A program made the translations under genes and the position numbers. DNA of 64,000 nt, taken from NCBI GenBank assembly GCA_045837725.1, contig JBEWZL010000209.1, forward strand, positions 186,001-250,000, given 5' to 3'. Below are positions 35,723-46,796 of the stretch, piece by piece (within the stretch, counting starts at the first letter, position 1; each line of letters opens with the position of its first letter). The notes below the pieces were generated by a model. The model saw only the letters and a list, made by a program, of their open reading frames with translations, searched no databases and had not been told where the DNA came from. The stretch is from Vermamoeba vermiformis. Taxonomy: Eukaryota; Tubulinea; Echinamoebida.

Positions 35723-36665
35723 TTACTGGAAGTACTTGGCGTAATTGGGATTGGCAAGCATTTGACGAATCACGTCTTGCGTCTCTTTCATACCCTTGTT
35801 CAACATTTCCTCGCGCAACTATGTAAACAAGTTAATATATATTCGATAGTAGAGGGCAAGCATATTATCGAGTATAATGATTAGCCACAAATAATAATTA
35901 GAGTGTTACCTTTAACTTCTTAATTTCAGCTTCGCACGCGCTAATTTGACCGCTCAATTCAGCCTTCAAATCTTTCAAAGGGGTTTGTAAAAACCTAAAA
36001 ATATGTATCAGTATCGGCTATAATATAGTACAACCATTAATAGCAAAAAAGTAAGTCATCAAAACTGTTGGATTAAAAGCAGAGATCCGATCTACATCAA
36101 TTATGTAAAGCAAACGGGATCATATGTTATCTTGCTATTTTTAGTATCGATCGTGCGATATTGTTGATACATCGATGTATCATCGGACTCGAGTCCGAGG
36201 TTGAATCATATCAAATTATACGTGTAATTCTGGTATTACTTACATTCGACCTAAAAAAATCAATATTAGCAAAAAAAATTAGTATAAAATATTTATAACG
36301 CATACCAACTGGTTTATATGATTTAACATTCTCTGGAAATTCGTTGAGGTCTTTTTGTGTTTGAAGTCCTTTTGATCGTTCTCTTTCGTTCAAATTTGTT
36401 GTGGCTTTTACTGAATTTAATTGTCTTGTAATATCAAAAAATTTATTTTGAATCTCAATCGCTCCCTACAATAATAAAACAATTATTAGTCAAATCCAAA
36501 TAAAATATTGCTAATATTTAATGCAACATATTCTCATTAGTGTAGTTAACGTTTTACTCAATAGTATTAGTATAGTAGTGTTAATAAAGAGATTACAATT
36601 TCACACAAAATATTATTTGGGATCGAGTTTGATCGCCTCCGTACCTTCTTATAATCGTCGGCCAT
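35723..36665 (-). CDS. PFDN1: Prefoldin subunit 1
   Basis: Beta-type subunit of the prefoldin hexamer that passes unfolded actin and tubulin to CCT. Exons read MADDYKK, then AIEIQNKFFDITRQLNSVKA...TQKDLNEFPENVKSYKPVG, then a 7-nt microexon, then FLQTPLKDLKAELSGQI, EIKKLKL, and REEMLNKGMKETQDVIRQML. Spliced, the junction gives YKPVGRMFLQTPL, matching the family's YEGVGRMFILQSK. Two long helices flank a short hairpin region as expected. About 120 residues, normal for the family. Intron 3 is unusually long for this locus (237 nt) and contains two adjacent palindromes. Start at 36665; stop TAA at 35723-35725. It is divergent from the capping-enzyme gene (190 bp). Confidence 0.85.
36165..36198. 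repeat. Two adjacent perfect palindromes in a PFDN1 intron
   Basis: TGATACATCGATGTATCA (36165-36182, 18 bp) is directly followed by TCGGACTCGAGTCCGA (36183-36198, 16 bp). Both are perfect and abut without a gap. Confidence 0.9.
36244..36250 (-). other. 7-nt microexon of PFDN1
   Basis: Sequence GTCGAAT on the minus strand, flanked by acceptor TTTTTTTAG and donor GTAAGT. It supplies part of G-R-M in the conserved VGRMF motif; without it the frame is lost. Confidence 0.75.
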
Positions 36666-36855
36666 TCTTTATTATACAGTTATTGTAATATCAGGTGTCT
36701 TCTTCCACAAATTTGGTGCACAAAATGATTGCACGGTCAGCGTCAGCCAAGAACTTTCCAAGCGACCACAGATCAACACAAAACCAACTCACGAGCAAAG
36801 ATGATTTGTCTTCTTTGACGGCGAGAATACCACCACCAATCATATTTATTTGTTG

Positions 36856-38940
36856 ATGGAAACATACTCTGAGAAAATGAAAAGAAAGCGAGAAGAAGCG
36901 AATGCGAATAGAAAGCAACAGCATCCTGTTAAGAAGTCAAAATTATTGCCTGAATCTGTCGATAAAACGGTTATTATATTACTAGGTATGTCATGATGGC
37001 TTAGTAGCTAAACCAATTATTTTTCAATATTAAATATCTGATCTCGATATTATTTTAGGGCCACCAGCAATTGGTAAAGGAACCCAAGCAGCACTATTAT
37101 CTAAACAATATTCGCTTCATCACATTTCAATGGGGGAATTATTGCGCGCAGCTAGTGAAGAAGAAGGAGAACGAGGACAATACATCCGCGAACACTGGAC
37201 TGTAAGTTGACGTTATTTTAATAATTTACTAGAATTTATTTTAGTTTATCTACGTGCAAAGGATACTAACATATCGAATTTAATTAGCTAAAAGATCTAA
37301 ACGAGATTGCGTTTCAACTGCTGCAGACTGAGATCCAAAATCATTTGACAGACGATTCAGTGAAGGGATTGATTATTGACGGCACTCCAAAGACTATTGA
37401 AGGAGTGTTTCAGCTCAATACAGTACTCACCGACTTCGGTCTAAAAGTAAATTGCGTGTTTTTAATGGAAATAGCTGATCTGGACGTATTATCGAATAGA
37501 TTGAAGCAGCGCGTTGAAGACAGCAAAGAAAAGCAACGAAATGACGATAAAGAAGGTGTTTTGGACGTTCGACTTGCAAATTTCTTCAAGCAGATAGAGC
37601 TCGTGCAACAATACTACGAGAAACTAGGTCTATTATTCAAAATCAATGCGGCGCATGAAAAACAAGTCGTATTCGAGGCAATTAGCAGTATCATGGATAA
37701 TTTGCCACAAAAGATCAATATCAATCAAACCAAAGTTGCGCACGAGAATGACATTGCAATGAAGTCCATTCAGAGACAGTTGAAGAGCAATCAACTCAAT
37801 ACCGATTTAATCGGCGAGATTGTTCAAGTAAGTTAGATGAATAATATCTAATTTGGGAGCGGTGTACTGACATCTTTATTCAGGACGCGGATCAATGGTC
37901 TCACATGCTGCAGCAATTGCTGAAGTGCTGTCGCGCTAAGATTTGGACTTTTCCTGGCAAAATTCCAGTGAATATGACGAAGCAGTCCATGTGTCAAATG
38001 AAAAGCGAGGATTGGCTCGTGACATCCAAGGCAAACGGTAAGTCCCGCTTTAAATCTTTTTGTATATAGGAGCATAATTATTAATAGTATATTAATAGGC
38101 ACGCGCTATTTACTGTTTATTTATCAGCAAAAAGCGTACTTCATCAATCGCAAGCTCGACTTTTTCCATGCCCCACAAGTCAACGTGTCATCTCACCAGC
38201 TCTATTCAATAATCGATGGTGAGATGGTGATTGAAGCTGCAGACGAGAGTGACAGTGATAAATCATCGTCGTCTTTGCGGTTCCTCGTTCACGACGCGCT
38301 CTACTTGGACGGCAAGTACGTCGGAGGCTTGACATTGGTCGATCGAATGCAACGTGTCAAAACAACTGTCAACAAGATCTCAAACGACAAAGGACACGAG
38401 TACCCGGCTATATTCGTGAGCACCAAGAAATATCATCCGATCTACCAGCTGAAGCACGTGATCAATGGAGTTATTCCGCAAGAGCGGATCAAAAATGATG
38501 GACTGATCTTCGCTTACAAGTATGGCAAATACAAGCTCGGCAAGGATGAATCTACGCTCAAATGGAAGCCACTCGAGCAGTGCACGGCTGACTATGTGGC
38601 TAAAAATAGAACAGTACTGCCGGACCAGGAAGGTGGCAAAAAGATCCGGTTTGAATTGTTTATTCAAAAGGGCCCGCAACTCATGCAAAGCGACGAACAT
38701 ATTATAATGGACGAGAAGCACGAGCTGTTTGATCAGCTGCAAGACGACATGATCGTGGAGTGCCAGTTGGTGGCAGATTTGCCTGACCAAGCATTTTCCT
38801 GCGTTCCGCTCAAAATCAGAACGGATAAATCGCATCCTAACGCGGACTGGGTACTCTCTAGCCTTAAGAAAACTGTCTTGGGGTGGAAAGAGGTTGAAAT
38901 AAACGCCATCTACGAACATTTTGAATTGAGCGCAGAATAG
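36856..38940 (+). CDS. Adenylate kinase-like / mRNA capping guanylyltransferase fusion
   Basis: Six exons, about 610 residues. Residues about 35-235 form an adenylate-kinase-like domain: P-loop [52 protein letters not shown] (AK has DGFPRT), then the lid and [14 protein letters not shown]. The second half is an mRNA guanylyltransferase: motif I VTSKANGTRYLL with the GMP-accepting Lys, motif [12 protein letters not shown], motif IIIa [13 protein letters not shown], motif [19 protein letters not shown], motif V STLKWKP, and an OB-fold end. Motif I is KxDG in nearly all capping enzymes; here it is K-A-N-G. No RNA triphosphatase domain is present. From memory, kinetoplastid capping enzymes also carry an N-terminal P-loop domain. 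Start is the ATG at 36856 ([14 protein letters not shown]), with a basic nuclear-type N-terminus. Confidence 0.88.
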
Positions 38941-39240
38941 GCTTAAAGTCCTCTTTATTGACGTGTAAATATGTAAATAAATGTTTGATATCGGAAAAAA
39001 GCAAGTTCTAAGGAGTAGTAAGTTGATTTTTCGTGTTTATGTTACAGGACGATACACCACAAGATCTAACAGTCATATGAAATAGTATTGTAGAGACATT
39101 ATTGTATATACGTTTGAATCATGGAGCTCGAAAGTACTGGTATGTAGAAGCTTTTTTGCTTGATCCGATCAAAGATCCTTTGTATCGCTTCAAAAATTGT
39201 CGAATAATTTCCTAGGCATAGCAAAGCGTTAATTGTAAAC
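38941..39240. other. Spacer before the DDT-domain gene
   Basis: This 300-bp spacer holds the capping-enzyme 3' end and the DDT gene promoter. A short upstream frame (ATGGAGCTC...TAG near 39120) may be an upstream ORF; no splice I tried joins it in frame to the DDT exon. Confidence 0.35.
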
Positions 39241-42200
39241 ATGTTTATCGAATGCTTATGGGAGATGGCAATTATGATCGCTCCTATAATTACGCAAGTT
39301 ACTAATTCTTGTTCGTTGGATGCACTAGCCGGAGTGAAGGAACTGCGGTCGATGTGGGAGTTCGCCAGCATATATAGCTTTTTCAACGAATTTAGAGACA
39401 CTTTGGAGCTCACTGGCTTTTCGATCGAGGTACCAATACTGAAGCACCACTTTTATACCTTAGCACAAACTATTCATCGATTTCAAGAATATATATTTAT
39501 TTAAATTATTAAAATTCATATCAATCATTTGCTCCGGTCTGATTTTGATTCTTTGACGCAACTTACGTTCGTCGATCTGATCGAAGATCTTTCGTACAGG
39601 ATTTGGAACAGGCTATTCAAGTTAATCCTAAAGACAGTCCTCTTATGCAAGATATTTGGGTCAAGCTTTTGTTGCTTATCAGTCGCAAGAAAGCGTCTTT
39701 GATCAAGTATGTTTCTATACAGATCCCGTGACCTGCCTATAATTTGCATGATAGTACTAATACTATATATAGTGCTGACACGTGGGAGGCCACACTCAGA
39801 ACAGCAATCAATCAACATCAAAGCGCGTACTGGCTCACAAACCCGCTGAAGATTTGCGAGTACAAGCGACTGCCGCTACGCAAGCGCGTGTTTATATTGA
39901 AATCAGTCGTTGACTGGGTGCTTGAAGACAGCGAGTTGTTGCAGCGATACATTGACCGACAGAAGACCGATAAGATGGTACGTCATTTAAGTGTCAAACA
40001 GCTACGGTGACTCGGGTCTAATTGTTTCTTGACAGCGGTACACACCTCTTGGTACTGATGCCAATGGCAGTGTTTATTGGTACTTGAATGGTACGTGAAG
40101 GATATGAACTTTAAATAGGCCAATTAACTCACTTACGGACAGATTATCGATTGTACAAGGAGACAAAAGTGAGTGACGAAGAGGCACAAAAGAGGCGCGA
40201 AGAACGACGCATGAAAGACAAGCAAGACCGCGATGTCATGAAACGTGCGGCAGAGGACAAGAAGAGGCGTGAAGAAGAAAAGCGAATGGCCAATATCAAA
40301 GCCAGACCTCGCGAGTTTTACGTGCCAATTGTCGAGGAAGTGAAGACTGAAGAGAAGAAAGAGAATATTGAACATAATAACACTAATGAGAATAATGCTA
40401 ATCAAACGACTGAAAACCCAACTAATAATACTAATGGCGTTCATGATGGTGAAACCAAAAATGAAAATAATACAAATCAAGAGGACAAAATGGACGTTGA
40501 TAAACCTGTTGGCGAAGCAGCATCAGAGATTAAAGACGAGAAAGAGAGCGATAACAACGATAAAGACGAAGACAAGGGCGAAGAAAAGTCAAAGCAAAAT
40601 AACAACGATGACGACGTGGATGTTGGCATGACGTACGAGGACGAACAAATCGTTGAAGAATCTGATGAAATGAAAGAAGAAGACTTGCACACGTGGGAAC
40701 TCGTTTGCAGAAATACAACGGAGTGGGGTCATTTCGTGGAACAATTCAAACAATCAAAACACGCTGGCGAGCGCGAGATTGCAGCATTTATCGCGAAGAA
40801 TATTGTCGATCATATTTCCACGAAAATGCAAGCTTATTTGCATGCTAAGAGGCGCACTCATTTGCTGCCCATTCAACACCGCAAGAAATCCACTCGCTTG
40901 CAAATGAAAGAAATCCAAAAGATCGAACAAGTAATATTACGTTATGCTAGTATATCGAGTACTAATAGGTTCATTTATAGCGCGTGACTCGTAGTGGCGG
41001 TCGAAGGAAAGAAAAAGATGTCAAAGTGTCACGTGAAGATCGTCTCGAGGCACGAAGACAGCGTCGCGATGTGACTCTGGCCAAAGCACTCATGTCACCA
41101 GAGGAGCAGAGCGAGACTAGTGCCCCTGTTGTTGACGAGAACGGCAATCCTATTGAACAGCCTCAAGAGCAAGCTGAGCCTGTAGTGTAAGTTAATTAGT
41201 AGCTCAAGTGTGACACGTGTCAAACACTAACTTTGGTCATTGCCTGCAGTAAACCTCCCCGACCAAAGGCACCGCCACGACCTAAGGGGCCGCGCAAGAC
41301 ATTAGCAGAAGAATTGCTGGAACTCGAGCAAGAGGAGGGACCGCTCTCAGATGATGACGAGAGTGAGGACGACGATGACTTTGACGGCGGCGAGAAGCCC
41401 AAGCGACGAGCCAGCACTGGTGGTATGGAGGGAGGTCGAGGCCGTGGACCTCGCACTTCACTCTCACCTAATGCTGGTCGACCACGAGGACCGCGCCAAC
41501 ATGTACGAAACATCTCGAGACATGCACGGACTGACATTTCCTTTTATAGAAATCGAGTTTCGAAACAGAACTCGTGCCAACAATTGGCGCGACATTTGTT
41601 TCATCGCGCGGACGGCAAGTCAAACAACGCATGTGGAACGATCAAGACGGCGAGGAAGATTTCGAAGAAAGAATTTCAGCGGCACCAGCACGGCCCAAGC
41701 CTGTCAAACAAAATCATCCACGTGTCAATCCTGATCCGACGCTCAATCTCAAATTAAAGCTCTCTTTCATTAAAGAAACATTGGGCGAAGAAGGATTTGC
41801 CAAAGGTAACCATTCAGAGTGAAATTTCCTTTTATGGCAAATGTTAATTTAGTATTAGCCATGACTCCTAAAGCACGTGTTGGCCGACCACCAAAATCAG
41901 CCGCGATAACGCCTAAAAAGGAAAAACAACAGGAGGATTTTGTGCCGCCGAGCGATGAAGAGGAGTACGACGAGGACGAGGAAGAAGAGGACTATGAAGA
42001 CGAAGATGACGAGGACTTTGATGTGGGTAGTTCCAAGCGACGAAAGAGCGGTGGATCTGCTGGCAAAAATTCACGCCGAGGCTCAGCAGTGCACAACACG
42101 ACATTTGTGCCGCAAGCATTCACCAACACAAACAGCATTAACTCGAGCATCAATAGTCAACGTGTTGGCATGACGAGTTCCATCGATTCAATGCAGTCAA

Positions 42201-42868
42201 ACATCAGCAATCTGTTGACTAACATCAGCGCCACGCCCTCAGTAGGCGCGTACAAGCCACCATTGATCTTCGGCAACACAGTCTCGCCGACAGATATCAA
42301 CTGGAATTTTATCGCGCCGAAGCCAACTGCTCCTGTCGTGAGCACTTACAACATGAATCAGACGCCAGTGCTCGCTGACAATAACGCGATGAAACGCACG
42401 AGCGGACAGATGGACCCGAACACTGCCGCGTACGGTTATCAACCTGAAGGACAGCCGCAACTTAAACGACAGCGCTTGGACGAGGCCGAGCTGTTGATGG
42501 GACTGCTGCCCACTGCGAGTGCTGGTGCATTCGCGGCACAGCAGCCAAGTGTCAACATGTCACCGAGTGTCACGAGTGCGGCACAGCCTGCTGCGAGCAT
42601 TCAAAATGTGTACAGCATGCCGCAACAACAGCCAATCAGTTATCAACAAAATCCATTCGCACAAGCACCAGTGCTCAGCACGCAGTCAGTGATGAACAGT
42701 TACAACAATAACATTGGCCTCACAACGAGCACATCGAGTTTAAATAATTCACAGCCAATTAATCTGTTTACTTCGGACGAATTGCCGCAGTCTACACAGG
42801 CTAGTCAAGTGTCGGCAGCTAATTCGCAAGACATTGATCAGTTTTTGAATTTGGGACCTGACAACTAG
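39241..42868 (+). CDS. DDT/WHIM-domain chromatin protein with AT-hook-like motifs
   Basis: Seven or more exons, about 1,000 residues. The DDT domain opens with VKELRSMWEFASIYSFFNEF and LTGFSIE, splices over a 164-nt intron to DLEQAIQVNPKDSPLMQDIW, then ADTWEATLRTAI, and ends with RKRVFILKSVVDWVLED. A WHIM motif follows: RYTPLGTDANGSVYWYL. Then come a Lys/Glu coiled coil (RREERRMKDKQDRDVM), an acidic Asn/Asp-rich region, AT-hook-like basic patches (GRGRGPR, GRPRGPR, VGRPPKS), acidic stretches and a Gln/Ser/Asn-rich tail ending FLNLGPDN. DDT plus WHIM marks accessory subunits of ISWI remodelers (RSF1, CECR2, BAZ, ACF1), which set nucleosome spacing. No bromodomain or PHD finger is visible. The first codon is uncertain; 39241 is the first ATG in the DDT exon frame. 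Confidence 0.78.
41211..41222. repeat. Intronic palindrome TGACACGTGTCA (copy 6)
   Basis: Perfect copy in a DDT-gene intron, about 30 nt before the CTGCAG acceptor. Confidence 0.85.
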
Positions 42869-42976
42869 TAGAATAAACAAGTAAACAAAAACAGACCCGT
42901 TTGACGTAGACCTATTCTTTTGAGCAACCTACATTTCGCAAAAAGTATTAACACCAGTTTATCATATACTGAAACT

Positions 42977-45900
42977 CTACATCTCACAAGCCAAAGACGA
43001 TGCATTCAAGTAATACACAACCGTTGGCAGGTCTTCAATATCGTTGCCGTCTACGTCGCTACCACAAATTTCCAATTTGCCGTATTCTTCGTCGTCTCGC
43101 ACAGCAGCTTTCGCTTTCAACAGAGTGGCCAAACTAATCGCACTAATTAGCACTGTATTGAAGGCAGTAGTGCCACACTTACTCCTGATTCAGGTAGTCG
43201 TGAGCGTTGTGCTTCACAAGGCACGACGCATAAATGAGGACAGTTCCACAGCCAAGCATATCGATCAGCACACCTTTTTCCGCGAAATAATTCAACAGTC
43301 CTTTCAGCGTCATGCCCATTCGGATCTCAATCTTGTCCCACTTGGTGAATGGCTTGCCGCAGTATTGTTTGACTTGCGTTGCCAATGGTTCGCATTCGTT
43401 GAACAAACAGGCGTTCAAATTGATGTAATTATTGCGTATGCGCTCTAACTGCGTGTAGCCTAGCCGTACCTGCAAGTGGCAGTTAAGCGGGAGATTTTTT
43501 TTTGAAAAATTGCACGTACCTTGATGTACTCAATGCACGCCAATCCTGCAACGGTCGATATTGTCGATGCTATTTTTGGCACAATGTGAAAAGCCAAACG
43601 TGCAGTTTCCCAGCGCTCAACTTCTGGAATATTGTACACACGTGCCTGCAAGGTTGATGCACAATGTACGAAGGACAGATGTTGCTCGTTGTACTTGTCC
43701 AAGATCAGTGCTTTGGGTGCTTTGACCTGTTGAATTGTTAACGTTAGCGATTCGACTTCTACTACAATAATAATTTTATTACCAATTCCGGGTCTGGCAA
43801 ACTATTTCTGATTTTTTCCAGTTTGGCTTGACTCTCTCCCTCTGTTTTCTGTCGGGGCACAAACTCTCGCAGTTGCATTTGTGTTGATATCTTTTTGACA
43901 AGAGATTGGCGTTGTGAAGCATCGAGAGAACAAACTATCAACAATAAGTATATATGTATATGTTAGTGGTCAATGAGGTACTATGTGTGCCTTACATTCG
44001 TCAGTTGAAATGCCATACATCTCTGCACGAAGAATTGCTGCTGTTTCAACGAACGACAAGTGAAGTGCGTCATCGGCATTGAATGTGATCGGTGTCGGAG
44101 GCTTTCGATGACCTTTCCAAAACGCCTTGCCGTGGCTATCAATATATTCTAGAGGAAATGTATATAACAATTGCATTATGTTGCGGTAGAATCGTTTGTG
44201 GAACAGTTTGCGTGCCCATCGAATGCAGTCTGCAAAGTCCTTCGGCTGTTTCAAGATGAGTTCGTTAAGCCTTTTTAATGTAATCTCTAGCGACGTCTCC
44301 AGCAGTGTTTGAAGGTACCCTCTGTTCGTGGCATATTGTTGTACTGCTAGTGGCCCAGCGGTGTAATAAGGCTCGAATAGCCGTCACAAGCAAACGCCAC
44401 ACAGGGTTCTATCGTGCTGGGAAAGTACCACTTGCTCGGAGGTGGTGCTTTTTTGAACTCTTTTGTGAAGTGCGGGTCAGTAATGAGCGGTACAATGACA
44501 CTCGTGTGTCCTAAGCCATCTTCGACGCCACAGTCCACCATTGGTTTGTTGAAGAATACTGCTTGGTCGTGTACGAATCGGCGGCCCTCGCCACTCAGAG
44601 CGTTGCAAATGAAGTCAGCAGATCTGCAATGGTCGTTGAATATTTGTTGAGGCACACACTCGACTGCCTCATTGACCAAGTACTTGACATTCATCTTCGA
44701 ATCAATCATTTGAGCACGTTCAATGACTGCTTTGGCCTTCATTTTCTATAACGAAATTAGTTTTGTTTAATCATAGTGCTAGCACTTGATTGTACCTCGA
44801 TGTCCTGCTGCCGATACAGCGATTGTGCGACCAAATGATACTTGTTCACAACTCCGTTGTCGATCACTTTGATCACACCTTGACCGCGACACGCAACACC
44901 CATCAGTCCCAACATCTTCACGACCTCACTGACTCCAGCAATCATAACATTGGCCCCTTGAATCTTGCGTGCTAGTTCGTTGCCAAACACTTCAATCATC
45001 ACATCGTCACGTGTACCTGTCTGAGAAGAACAAGTTAGTTCTTGTAATCTTAGTACGTGCAAAGACTTACAAGCTTGACATCGTGCTCAATGAGTGAAGG
45101 CAAGCACTTTGCAGCATCGTAAAACAAGACTTGATCAATCGGCGTGCCTTTGTTTGTCAAGCACTTGATCACTTCGTGTGACATTATTCCACCAATGATG
45201 TTGATCACAGGTGTCAAGTGGCTTCCTGACACTTTGACGAGCTTCGTCACGTGATCAGCGTTCGTAACGTCATCAGGATTGATCAATGACTGACCTTGGG
45301 CGAGCACTTGATTGGCATCTTCTTCGTTCCAGGGCTCTGATTAGGTACCTAATATGAGTACTAGCTATATCATCTCGAAGCGGTGACATCTTACTTGGCA
45401 ATCGATGGTGACGTTGTTTGAAGTTCAATAGGGCACGAATAAGTGCTCGGTGCTGTGGTATTTTTTCGTACGTGAAGTTGTCCATCAATGTGAATTTGTT
45501 TGAAGATTCATCTTCATTCATAATGATTGAGAACGGTTGCTGTGAACAACGACAGACATGTTAGTCTAACTACAAAAGCACGCTATGACTCACGAATTGA
45601 AATTTCTTTGCAAGTGGCAACTCTTCGACGTATCCACCGTAAGTGTATTGAATAGGAGTTGTGTCGTTGTTGTCGTCTGCTGTCGCGAGTGATAGTTGAT
45701 GTTTGCTCGCTTTGACAACAGTGTAGATGCGATTGTTGAGTTGAGGAAGATACGCTAGGTCTCGCAGTGCTACTCGCGAGCCTGTTTGGATTCGACATCT
45801 GTTCTGGGCTTCATCGTCTAGTATAACATTCAATACTGATGCAGTGCCTGTGATGTCATCAATAGCGGATCGTTCGGCTTTTTGACAGTTGAGATCCGTT

Positions 45901-46530
45901 GAGTGCCACTCATCGCCAAAGTCATTGAACACAAAGCCCATTGCTCCAAACACTTCACACACAATCAGCGCTACGCCTTGAGATCGACATATGGTGTTGA
46001 TAGAGTCAATTTGTTCGAGTGAGTCTGCCTCAGTCATGCAAACAACATCGAACGAAGAAATACTCGTTGCTGTCAATGGTGATGTTGTATCGTGCACTGA
46101 GACACGTGCGTGCTCTCTGAACTCTGATAGTCTAGTGCAATATATTTGTGCTCTATTCTTGCCAATATCATCGTCGTGAAGCAAAAACTAGAGAAATAAT
46201 AATTCTGTGGAAGGATCCTGTTGGACAGTGAAAAAGACTTACACTTGTCGCAATATCGCTCATTTTAATATTATTTGTGTCGTATAAACTAAGATATTGC
46301 GCGCCGATCAACAATAAATTCTTAGCTACGAAGGCAATAATTAATTATTACATTTTAAAATTGGGTCAATAATCAGTAATGCACTTACCAATTTCAGCAC
46401 CAGTAGAATTTACTCCAATTATCAGAATTTTACTGGATTGAATTTTATGCACCTCAGCTGCACCAAAGCCTGGCAACTGCGACATTTCCCCCGCGTAATT
46501 TGGGCTACGAAACAAGCGTGAGTTGTTCAT
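42977..46530 (-). CDS. UBA1-like E1 homologue lacking catalytic residues (pseudo-E1)
   Basis: About 950 residues over some 15 exons, colinear with ubiquitin E1: first ThiF-like half (GAAEVHKIQSSKILIIGVNS, DDDIGKNRAQIYCTRLSEFR), first catalytic half-domain, GSHLTPVINIIGGIMSHEVI, second ThiF-like half, IRWARKLFHKRFYRNIMQLL, FNADDALHLSFVETAAILRA, LAFHIVPKIASTISTVAGLA and a ubiquitin-fold domain (TLKGLLNYFAEKG). Key sites are changed: the nucleotide loop GxGxxG reads GVSEVV; the NLNRQ arginine segment reads YHLVA; ALDNxxAR reads ALSGEGRR; and the catalytic motif PxCTLxxFP reads PPPSKWYFP, with no Cys. One apparent frame change occurs near 44360-44392 (from TIEPCVAFAC to RLFEPYYTAGPLAVQQY); it may be a missed intron, an error or real damage. 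The rest is open, so it may be a functional pseudoenzyme or a young pseudogene. Confidence 0.82.
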
Positions 46531-46796
46531 TTAATTAAATTTTACCATTTTAACTGCTTGTGTTGATTAAAGAGAAAAATTGGACAGAGAAGAAAGATCG
46601 TATTGCTTTGTGGAAAGCTATTTCGAGCTACTCCGTCGATTTAACACATATTATTCCGTCTTTTGGTAATGTAATGCTTTTATTATTGCTATTAGTGAAA
46701 ATTTCTAAGATGTGCAATGCTTTAAATAATGCCGTAGTAGTCGTTTTACAACTTGCGGATCACGATCGCGGATTTAGCGCCGGACTATTGCAGGTC

